From assembly GCA_003561665.1 (NCBI GenBank), contig PWVY01000171.1, forward strand, positions 1 through 5,394: a DNA stretch of 5,394 bases, written 5' to 3'. The translations under genes and the position numbers were made by a program. The number at the start of each line of letters is the position of its first letter. Position 1 is the first letter of the stretch. The notes beneath the pieces were generated by a model. It worked only from the letters and a program-made list of their open reading frames with translations, ran no database searches and was not told the DNA's origin. The stretch comes from Thermoplasmata archaeon. Its GTDB lineage: Archaea; Thermoplasmatota; SW-10-69-26. Below are positions 1 to 5,394 of this stretch, piece after piece.

Positions 1-1
1 C

Positions 2-1879
2 CCATTCTACGACGAGGTGTTGCTCCTCGGTGAGTACGTGGACGCGGACTGGTACGAAGAGAACGCACCGGTTACGTTCACGCTTGAGATCGAGTACACC
101 GACGCAAGCACGAACACGATCCAGGCGACCGTGAACGAGACTGGAGCCGTCAAGACGGAGAGCGCTGCGAGCATCCCATGGCAAACGCCAGGCAAAGCAG
201 GCTTCGACGTTCCATCCTCCTGTTTCGGGTACGCCAACACGTCCTGCGGCACCCACCACGCGGTTGAGGCCATGGAAACCGACGATGGGCTCCAGGTTGC
301 CGTCGCGGGGGATGTCATGGGTGATAAGTTAGAGATGGGCCCGCTGGTCCGCCTCTTGCCTGGGGAGAGCACGTTCGAGCGAATCACGGATGTGCGCATC
401 AACCAGACGCTCTTGGATGTCGCCTTCAAGCACAGCGAGCCGGATCGTTGGGTCGTCACCGGGGCAGGCCCCCTAGCCGCGCTCACAATCAACGCAGGAG
501 AATCATGGAACGCGTTACCTCCCGGCGGTGGAGGACCTGGGGATGATGGTCCTCTCTATGGAGTGGATTACGCCGGAGAAATCCCCATGATCGTCGGGGG
601 AACAGAGATGGGGACGCAATGGTGGGCCGGCGGGCATATCGAGCAAGGCGAAGTGGACACGGTCGACCTGGCTGTGGGGGTCTCCGAACCCGTGGAGACC
701 GTCACGTTCGACGCGTCCAACTTCAGGGCGGAGTGGGATCGCATGTACGAGGACACCACGTTGTCCGTTCAAATTCTGGACGGCGAAGAATGGGTGCCTG
801 TGCACGAGCCCCACGACGGTCTTGAATGGGCCAACGAGACCAACACGTACACGTTCTCTTCGCCCATGGACGAGGTCCAGTTGCGGTTCGAGATCCTGGC
901 AGATGCCGTCTGGAATGCGCGATCCTCGATGTTCATGGGCTCTCTGAAGGTCGACATGACCACGGCGAGCGACGAGATCGAAACGACGGTCGATTTGACC
1001 GACGAGAGCATCTTCGCATCCTCGAACCTGGACGCGATCTGGCATGATCCCGACGCCGGCTTCCTACGCTTGGAGCCTATCACGAACCCCTGGGTGTTCC
1101 GCTTGGGCAACTACCAGGCGGACACCTGGGCCGACAACGACGACCCCCACACCGGCGTTCCAGCCACCGTCATGGAGCTATCCCCCGACAAGGAAACCGC
1201 GTACGTCGGCACGGGCCCCCTCCAGGACAACATGAACGCGGAGACCCTCGACGGGCCAGGCGACAACTCGCTGTACGCCATCGACATCCAGACCGGGCAG
1301 CTCACAGACGAGTGGAACATCCCCCGGTTCGATGAAGCGGTGCAAGACATCGCTGTGGGCGATGAGATCATCTACGTCATCACCAGCGAGAACGGGCTCC
1401 TCGAGAACCCTACGATCCACGCCGTCCACGCCGTACACGGGAATCAAATCACGCAAGGGTTCACCGTCGAGGAGGACCTCGACCGTCTCAACACCGCCAA
1501 CCTCAACGCCTTCCCTGAGTTCCAGCCATTCCAAGAGGACCTCGCACTCCTCGTCACCAAAAGCGACACGGACAACCAAGGCTACGTCGAAGCATACCGC
1601 ATGGTGGAGAACCAGCCCCTCAACGAGATGATCTCGGAATGGTTCGACAACCCCAGCGTGGACGGTCTCTTCCACGTCCAATACGAGGTCCCCCGGAACG
1701 CCATGTTCGGCGCGCACATCGTCGTCACCGAAATCGACTGGGAAACCTCCCTGGTCGAACAGACCATCATGCAAACCGCGCGCATCCACAACAGCTTCGA
1801 CGTCACACCCCCCAGCAAGGAGATCTCTCTGGCCCCCACGTACAACCTCGAAGCAATCGTCTGGATGGAGGACTGGTAG
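2..1879 (+). CDS. Large beta-rich, probably secreted protein with propeller-like segments (5' truncated)
   Basis: The frame is open from the window's left edge, so the N-terminus and any signal peptide are missing; 625 codons remain before TAG. The GTG at 17 is only an internal valine. No family is recognised with certainty. Residues about 138-170 resemble a BNR/Ycf48-type propeller blade (LLDVAF, then a G-x-G turn and GESW). A Gly/Asp-rich linker follows at about 174-183. Residues about 220-320 alternate strands like a galactose-binding-type beta-sandwich. Residues about 345-485 contain blades like those of PQQ/WD propellers (SPDKETAYVGTG, NSLYAIDIQTGQL). The only two cysteines, C74 and C82, could form a disulfide. 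The protein is strongly acidic, has several N-x-S/T sequons and shows no transmembrane segment in the visible part. Its stop abuts the ATG of the pilin-like gene, so the two are probably one operon. Extracellular location is inferred from composition and from this neighbour. The reading frame is firm; the domain assignments are tentative. Confidence 0.85.
   Translation, partial: PFYDEVLLLGEYVDADWYEENAPVTFTLEIEYTDASTNTIQATVNETGAVKTESAASIPWQTPGKAGFDVPSSCFGYANTSCGTHHAVEAMETDDGLQVAVAGDVMGDKLEMGPLVRLLPGESTFERITDVRINQTLLDVAFKHSEPDRWVVTGAGPLAALTINAGESWNALPPGGGGPGDDGPLYGVDYAGEIPMIVGGTEMGTQWWAGGHIEQGEVDTVDLAVGVSEPVETVTFDASNFRAEWDRMYEDTTLSVQILDGEEWVPVHEPHDGLEWANETNTYTFSSPMDEVQLRFEILADAVWNARSSMFMGSLKVDMTTASDEIETTVDLTDESIFASSNLDAIWHDPDAGFLRLEPITNPWVFRLGNYQADTWADNDDPHTGVPATVMELSPDKETAYVGTGPLQDNMNAETLDGPGDNSLYAIDIQTGQLTDEWNIPRFDEAVQDIAVGDEIIYVITSENGLLENPTIHAVHAVHGNQITQGFTVEEDLDRLNTANLNAFPEFQPFQEDLALLVTKSDTDNQGYVEAYRMVENQPLNEMISEWFDNPSVDGLFHVQYEVPRNAMFGAHIVVTEIDWETSLVEQTIMQTARIHNSFDVTPPSKEISLAPTYNLEAIVWMEDW
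1867..1871 (+). promoter_or_regulatory. Shine-Dalgarno site of the pilin-like gene
   Basis: GGAGG lies inside the last codons of the upstream gene, 8 bases before ATG 1880, and matches the anti-Shine-Dalgarno CCUCC of archaeal 16S rRNA. It supports ATG 1880 as the start and suggests that translation of the pair is coupled. The leaderless-type genes further along lack such a site. Confidence 0.65.
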
Positions 1880-3976
1880 ATGCCCCCTCCTCGTTCAAGC
1901 CAAGACGATGAAGGCATGTCCAGCATCCTTGGCTTCATCGTCGGCTTCGCCCTATTGGCCGGATCCATGGCCGCCGTTGCCTACTTCATGATCACCGTTC
2001 CCGAAGCCGGAACGCCCGAGGAAAGCAAAGACCTCGAAAGCTTCGTACAAAACGCTGCCGATGCGCTCACCAAAAGCCCCGGCCACCCCCACACATGGCA
2101 CGAAAACGAATGCCAAGCCGACAGCTTCGGGCTGCTACGCGCAGGAAGCACCATCGCTCAACTCGAGAAGATCCGATGCATCCAAAGCGGGGAAACCAAC
2201 GCCACGGCCCTCCTCGAAGCCAACGACCTCCGGAACGAAGGCCTACGCATGTACGCCGAAGGGAAGGTTATACCTCTCGCATCCATGCAAGCGCCAAGCA
2301 CCACCCAGTACGCCCTCATCAAAGGGGACTTCGGAGGCGACGACCTTGGGGACGTAACGACCGATACGGACAGCACAACGGTCCTCGAGCTGCTCGCCGA
2401 GCACGACCCAGGCTTCGAACCCGAGATCCATGCCTGGAACTGGAGCATCGAGAACCATCCAGAGAACACCGAGCACGAGGTGCTCGGGAACACCTTCATC
2501 GATCACCCCTGGCAGGTTCACACCCAGATGACGCCCGCGATGGCGGGCCTGAAAGCCACGTACACCATGGAGGACATCCACGATCACGGCGGAGATTGGG
2601 GAGACGCCGCGATGGCAGCAGCTGAGGACTACGAACAGAATCCGGACATCACGCGATGGAACCTCGTCATCGATGGAGAACCGTATCCGCCTCCAGGGAG
2701 CCACCCAAGCCCGTACGTTCTCACTGTCGCATCATGCACGCACCACATTCACTGTGGGGACAGCTCTGGGTCCTCCCCCGCACCTCATTGGAGGACCATC
2801 GATGGCATGCGATCCTTCGCACTCCTTCCTAGTATCGACATCACTGGGGTCAGCCCCAGCGACCTTACGCTCTCGTTCGAGCACCTTCTCCGGGTCAATG
2901 GGGACACCACCGACGGCGATAGGGAGGGCTGCCACGTATCCTACGACGACCCGGAGAACTATGAGGACTGCGTAGAGGTGCGCCCATCCATACGCTTCTG
3001 GAACACAACGAAAGAGGCCTGGAGTCGCCTGGATCCAGAACCCAGCGATTGCGAAGACTCGACAGGCGCATGGAACGACACGGGGGACGAAGAAGCCTCC
3101 GGGAATTGGGCATCTCGAACGGTGAACCTCTGCGAGGTTCCCCACTACACGAAAGGGGAATTGTGGCTCGGTCTGGAATGGTTCACCGAATGCCGAGACA
3201 GCGGCGGAGCAAAGGCGTCATGCTCGGAAGTAAGCGGGAACGATCTGAGCAAGCGAAGTTGGTTCATCACCAACCTTGAGGTCGCCGACGACGAGGACAC
3301 GCTCCTTGAGTTGGATATGAAGCCCTCGGCTGAACTTGAGACCATAATCATCAGTCAGGATGTGGATCATAGCCTCGCGGATGTATTCAGCGATGATGAC
3401 GATTCAACTCACCTCACGGCTCCCATCCATAACTTCACAGAACGCGGAGGGAACCTCATCGCGTTTAGCCCCGGGACGCAAGGAGATTTCCTTGCCCCTG
3501 TGGGCCTTGGGACTGTGGACCACAACGATCCCAGTCCAGGGGACGTGATCACCCTGGAGCCTGAGCGGCTTCTCCTGCGGGTTCCCAATGAGCTGCCAAC
3601 CACGCACAACGATTACGAAGCAACATCAATCGCGTGGAGCACAACGATGCTCGACCACATCCAAGCCACCGAGCAGGACGGCATCCCAACGCTGGTGACG
3701 GGAACGCTCTCGGAGGAGTCTGGGAAGGTCACCGGCGTTGCATACGACATCGTGAACATGGATAGCGACCTTCGTGACAAGCTCCTCGACAACATCTATA
3801 CGGGCTCTGTGCTCCTGGATCCAACGTTTCAAACGGACGGTGCTTCGGTCCCCTCCTCGGCCACGGTTCCAGTGAGCAGCGCTCAGCGCATCGTCCTCGC
3901 TGAGGCTACGGAGACCGGGGAGCACCACCTTCCGCTCGAGGTAACAGTATACCTGTGGCCTGAAGGGCTGGGGTAA
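1880..3976 (+). CDS. Pilin-like surface protein with class III signal peptide and large multidomain ectodomain
   Basis: This 698-residue protein starts with a short polar leader ending DDEG, followed by a hydrophobic helix at residues about 13-40. That layout fits an archaeal class III (prepilin peptidase) signal with cleavage after G12. The next part (about 50-130, with SPGHP and a Trp three residues later) recalls the conserved segment after the helix in archaeal pilin-like proteins. Residues about 310-468 look like a MAM or immune-inhibitor-A type beta-sandwich, with spaced Trp residues and a closing WFITNLEV strand. Residues about 485-645 resemble a class I glutamine-amidotransferase/ThuA-like fold: a strand IIIS, then FTERGGNLIAF, and near the end GKVTGVAYDI before LLDNIY. 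No catalytic Cys is visible there, so it would be a binding rather than enzymatic domain. All ten cysteines (78, 100, 286, 292, 351, 364, 391, 418, 438, 448) lie outside the helix, consistent with disulfides. ATG 1880 is chosen because it follows the previous stop and has GGAGG 8 bases upstream; ATG 1916 would remove the leader. Typical pilins are far shorter. The frame is secure and the domain calls are inferred. Confidence 0.88.
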   Translation: MPPPRSSQDDEGMSSILGFIVGFALLAGSMAAVAYFMITVPEAGTPEESKDLESFVQNAADALTKSPGHPHTWHENECQADSFGLLRAGSTIAQLEKIRCIQSGETNATALLEANDLRNEGLRMYAEGKVIPLASMQAPSTTQYALIKGDFGGDDLGDVTTDTDSTTVLELLAEHDPGFEPEIHAWNWSIENHPENTEHEVLGNTFIDHPWQVHTQMTPAMAGLKATYTMEDIHDHGGDWGDAAMAAAEDYEQNPDITRWNLVIDGEPYPPPGSHPSPYVLTVASCTHHIHCGDSSGSSPAPHWRTIDGMRSFALLPSIDITGVSPSDLTLSFEHLLRVNGDTTDGDREGCHVSYDDPENYEDCVEVRPSIRFWNTTKEAWSRLDPEPSDCEDSTGAWNDTGDEEASGNWASRTVNLCEVPHYTKGELWLGLEWFTECRDSGGAKASCSEVSGNDLSKRSWFITNLEVADDEDTLLELDMKPSAELETIIISQDVDHSLADVFSDDDDSTHLTAPIHNFTERGGNLIAFSPGTQGDFLAPVGLGTVDHNDPSPGDVITLEPERLLLRVPNELPTTHNDYEATSIAWSTTMLDHIQATEQDGIPTLVTGTLSEESGKVTGVAYDIVNMDSDLRDKLLDNIYTGSVLLDPTFQTDGASVPSSATVPVSSAQRIVLAEATETGEHHLPLEVTVYLWPEGLG

Positions 3977-3986
3977 GAAGAAGGGA

Positions 3987-4060
3987 TGGACGCGCCGTGA
4001 TTTGAACACGGGGCCTCCTCCATGCCAAGGAGGCGATCTTCCGGGCTGATCTACGCGCCC
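3987..4060 (-). tRNA. tRNA-Ala (anticodon GGC)
   Basis: The minus strand folds into a complete 74-base cloverleaf. It has a 7-bp acceptor stem (GGGCGCG with CGCGTCC), a D-arm GATC/GATC with loop AGCCCGGAA, an anticodon stem CCTCC/GGAGG with loop TTGGCAT, a 5-base variable loop, and a T-arm CCGTG/CACGG with loop TTCAAAT. The anticodon GGC reads GCC (alanine). The acceptor stem carries G3:U70, the main alanine identity element, and the discriminator is A73. No CCA is encoded after A73 (the next bases are TCC), so the tail must be added enzymatically, as is usual in archaea. There is no intron. The gene is convergent with the pilin-like gene, whose stop ends 10 bases from the tRNA 3' end. No TATA box lies at the usual short distance upstream; the nearest candidate is on the minus strand around 4148-4155. 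Confidence 0.97.
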
Positions 4061-4228
4061 ACGGGGGAAGCAGATGGCACGGATCGCCCATCACAAGGCG
4101 AACTCCGGGTCTTCCCGGCACCCGGTGCGGGGGAGCGAAACCGCTTACCGTATAACTGCGTTTCGGACAAGGGGGCTCCCTGGTCTGAGGGGTTGGGAGG
4201 AACGCACAATGGCCCGTGACCCACAGCC
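4061..4228. other. Intergenic region with GC-rich inverted repeats, no convincing gene
   Basis: This stretch separates the divergent tRNA-Ala and RAM genes. It contains a tight hairpin, CCGGG (4105-4109) with CCCGG (4114-4118) around the loop TCTT. It also holds a nested pair of arms: GCGTT (4158-4162) with AACGC (4201-4205), enclosing CTCCC (4176-4180) with GGGAG (4195-4199). An AT-rich spot at 4149-4155 could serve as a TATA element on either strand. The open frames here overlap the tRNA or lack a plausible protein, so none is called. The region may be a tRNA leader/promoter or a small structured RNA; neither is proven. Confidence 0.4.
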
Positions 4229-4236
4229 TATAAATA
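4229..4236 (+). promoter_or_regulatory. Archaeal TATA box (box A) of the RAM-domain gene
   Basis: TATAAATA begins 30 bases before ATG 4259. Archaeal transcription normally starts about 25-27 bases downstream of the box centre, which falls at or within a few bases of the ATG. The messenger is therefore probably leaderless, in agreement with the lack of a purine-rich Shine-Dalgarno site before the ATG. A purine-rich BRE is not obvious directly upstream of the box. Confidence 0.75.
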
Positions 4237-4258
4237 CCTGGTTGATGTAGCTCGCACT

Positions 4259-4522
4259 ATGGAGACCGTGGTGTTGGTCAACGCCGCACCTGGATACGAA
4301 GAGCGTGTAGCCACTGCGCTCCGAAACGAGGACGGCGTCGCGGGCATCAGTCGAGTCGAGCAGGAGAGCTTCAACATGGCTGTCCTTCTCAAGCTTGAGG
4401 GCCCAACAGAGCTTCAGAAATTCCTAACGAACACACTCATGTTCATCTCGGGGGTTCAAGGCGCAGAACTCGCCCGCGACCCTTCAACAGAGCTGATGAA
4501 CCGGTTGAACAGTTCGCTATAG
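4259..4522 (+). CDS. Stand-alone Lrp/AsnC ligand-binding (RAM) domain protein
   Basis: The 87-residue protein matches the beta-alpha-beta-beta-alpha-beta pattern of the Lrp/AsnC effector-binding domain. Strand 1 is TVVLVNAAPG, helix 1 is about residues 13-24, GVAGISRVEQ leads into strand 2, NMAVLLKLEG is strand 3, helix 2 is about residues 50-62, and SGVQGAELA leads into the last strand. There is no helix-turn-helix, so it cannot bind DNA as classical Lrp regulators do. Stand-alone RAM proteins are common in archaea; they oligomerise, bind amino acids or other small molecules, and may act with full-length Lrp partners. The ligand here is unknown. The start is supported by the TATA box 30 bases upstream. 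The gene has its own promoter and a T-rich end, so it looks monocistronic. The family call is firm; the biological role is not. Confidence 0.88.
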   Translation: METVVLVNAAPGYEERVATALRNEDGVAGISRVEQESFNMAVLLKLEGPTELQKFLTNTLMFISGVQGAELARDPSTELMNRLNSSL

Positions 4523-4533
4523 GTTTCGTATGG

Positions 4534-4540
4534 TTTTTCT
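4534..4540 (+). terminator. Candidate T-rich terminator after the RAM gene
   Basis: The run TTTTTCT begins 12 bases after the TAG stop. Archaeal RNA polymerase commonly terminates at short U-tracts without requiring a hairpin, and no strong hairpin precedes this one. It is a plausible but unproven end for the RAM transcript. Confidence 0.4.
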
Positions 4541-4605
4541 CAGGGACCCTCGCGCCTAGTTAATCTCAACTTCCTTGGATTTTCAGGCTCATCTGGGGGT
4601 CTGGT
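4541..4605. other. Short intergenic stretch without recognised features
   Basis: Between the T-run after the RAM gene and the palindrome before the exchanger gene, I see no open frame with plausible coding character, no tRNA-like fold and no strong hairpin. It probably serves only as the spacer and upstream promoter region of the exchanger gene. Confidence 0.4.
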
Positions 4606-4610
4606 TAACG

Positions 4611-4618
4611 TTAAACAG
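4611..4618 (+). promoter_or_regulatory. TATA-like box of the Na+/Ca2+ exchanger gene
   Basis: GTTAAACA is centred about 30 bases before ATG 4644, the usual distance for a leaderless archaeal messenger. No Shine-Dalgarno site precedes the ATG. The perfect 10-base palindrome TTAACGTTAA (4606-4615) overlaps this box and could be an operator, or simply chance in AT-rich sequence. Confidence 0.5.
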
Positions 4619-4643
4619 TGTTCGCGATTTCATCCACTGAACC

Positions 4644-5394
4644 ATGGTTCTGCTGGACCTCGCGTTCATCATCGTTGGGGTCCTAGCGCTGGCGGCTGGC
4701 GCTGAAGCGGTCGTTCATGAGGGCACTCGGTTGGCTCGGCGGTTGCGGGTTAGCGCCTTGTTCATCGGTTTGACCTTGGCGGCTTTCGGTACGAGCTTGC
4801 CGGAGTTCGTTGTGAGCACGTTCGCCAGTTATCGAGGCCAATCGGGCATCGCGTTGGGGAACGCCATCGGGAGCAACATCTTCAACGTCCTTGCGGTGTT
4901 GGGCCCGGCTGCCGTCATCGTTCCGTTGGCCGTGAACAAGACGGTGTTGAGGCAGGAGATCCCGACGCTGCTTGTTGCGACGGCTGTGTTCGTGATGTTC
5001 GCGTGGGATGGGTCGATTAACCGGTGGGAGGGTGCTATTCTCTTGGTGGGCATCGTAGCGTACACTCTGATTCGTTACGTGGTTTCTCGGCGGCGGTCAA
5101 GGCAGCGTCGGGAGAGCGGGGAGGAGGCTTCGTTGTTGCCGGATGATCTCCGGCCTGTGTCGGTTTGGGGGAGTTTGGGGTTGGTCGTTTTTGGTCTTGT
5201 GGGTTTGTTGCTGGGGGCGCATTTGGTTGTGGAGAGCGGTGCGAGCATCGCGGCGACGTTGGGGGTCGAGGATCGGGTCATTGGTCTCACGTTGATCGCG
5301 GCGGGCACGTCGTTGCCGGAGTTCGTGATCACGGTGGTTTCGGCGTGGCGGGATGAGGTGGATATCGGGGTTGGGAACGTGGTGGGGAGTTGCA
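4644..5394 (+). CDS. Na+/Ca2+ exchanger, CaCA family (3' truncated)
   Basis: An open frame of 250 codons runs off the right edge. It encodes a membrane antiporter that would exchange Ca2+ against Na+ (or H+) across the cell membrane. Both alpha-repeats are visible. Alpha-1 has GTSLPE at residues 49-54 and GNAIGSNIFN at 72-81. Alpha-2 has GTSLPE at 221-226 and GNVVGS at 244-249. Residues T50, S51, E54, S77 and N81 coincide in number with the ion ligands of the Methanocaldococcus jannaschii exchanger NCX_Mj, as I recall that structure. T222, S223, E226 and S249 match the second half with an offset of 13. About five hydrophobic helices precede a basic/acidic hydrophilic loop at about 147-171, and the second half then restarts, the usual inverted-repeat design. 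Family members are about 300-350 residues, so perhaps 50-100 are missing, including the last alpha-2 ligand. The start is supported by the TATA-like box 30 bases upstream. The specific cation is not proven. Confidence 0.93.
   Translation, partial: MVLLDLAFIIVGVLALAAGAEAVVHEGTRLARRLRVSALFIGLTLAAFGTSLPEFVVSTFASYRGQSGIALGNAIGSNIFNVLAVLGPAAVIVPLAVNKTVLRQEIPTLLVATAVFVMFAWDGSINRWEGAILLVGIVAYTLIRYVVSRRRSRQRRESGEEASLLPDDLRPVSVWGSLGLVVFGLVGLLLGAHLVVESGASIAATLGVEDRVIGLTLIAAGTSLPEFVITVVSAWRDEVDIGVGNVVGSC

Noticed and set aside
515..1045. 176-codon open frame on the minus strand
   Set aside because: It is antisense to the propeller-like gene, with Arg/Val/His-rich low-complexity composition and no recognisable fold.
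1419..1440. Short tandem repeat encoding HAVHAVH
   Set aside because: Only about two copies of a 9-base unit inside a coding region; too short to mean more than chance.
1178..1789. 203-codon open frame on the minus strand
   Set aside because: It lies wholly opposite the propeller-like gene, whose frame is continuous and protein-like. Its monotonous Val/Asp/Glu/Leu content follows from the biased wobble bases of the plus-strand gene.
2095..2625. 176-codon open frame on the plus strand in another frame
   Set aside because: It is extremely Arg/His/Pro-rich, the signature of an out-of-frame reading of the pilin-like gene.
3906..4121. 71-codon minus-strand open frame
   Set aside because: It reads straight through the tRNA-Ala gene and into the 3' end of the convergent pilin-like gene, so it is not a credible protein.
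4022..4219. 65-codon plus-strand open frame
   Set aside because: Its first part is antisense to the tRNA-Ala, and it shows no domain or ribosome-binding site.
5075..5332. 85-codon minus-strand open frame, and a similar one at 4829-5065
   Set aside because: Both are antisense to the exchanger, whose conserved motifs establish the plus-strand frame.
1..5394. CRISPR array, insertion sequence or attachment site
   Set aside because: No regularly spaced repeats, transposase motifs or terminal inverted repeats were seen, and the tRNA 3' end has no visible duplicated copy within the window.

Overview
The window looks like archaeal chromosome. The evidence is a tRNA-Ala with no encoded CCA tail, TATA boxes about 30 bases ahead of ATG codons with no ribosome-binding site (leaderless genes), a pilin-type class III signal peptide, and a stand-alone Lrp/AsnC ligand-binding (RAM) protein. 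The proteins are rich in Asp and Glu. A euryarchaeal or Thermoplasmatota-like source is plausible, but the sequence alone does not fix the phylum.

Bases 2-3976 hold two abutting plus-strand genes. The first is the 3' part of a large, probably secreted, beta-rich protein with propeller-like segments. Its stop codon is followed directly by the ATG of a 698-residue protein with a pilin-like N-terminus. That protein has a large ectodomain with ten cysteines, a possible MAM-like beta-sandwich and a possible glutamine-amidotransferase-like C-terminal domain. The overlap of the ribosome-binding site with the upstream gene suggests translational coupling. I infer a cell-surface pair with unknown ligand.

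Bases 3987-4060 on the minus strand encode tRNA-Ala(GGC), convergent with the pilin-like gene. The next 200 bases hold no convincing gene but contain GC-rich inverted repeats. They end in the TATA box of the gene at 4259-4522, a small single-domain RAM protein.

A 121-base gap follows, with a T-rich candidate terminator and a second TATA-like box. The last gene, from 4644 to the window edge, is the 5' part of a Na+/Ca2+ exchanger of the CaCA family with both alpha-repeat motifs visible. Wobble-base composition shifts from C/A-rich around 1200-2400 to G/T-rich in the exchanger.

The tRNA, RAM protein and exchanger look like ordinary housekeeping or accessory genes with no evident functional link. 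The least familiar part is the surface-protein pair.
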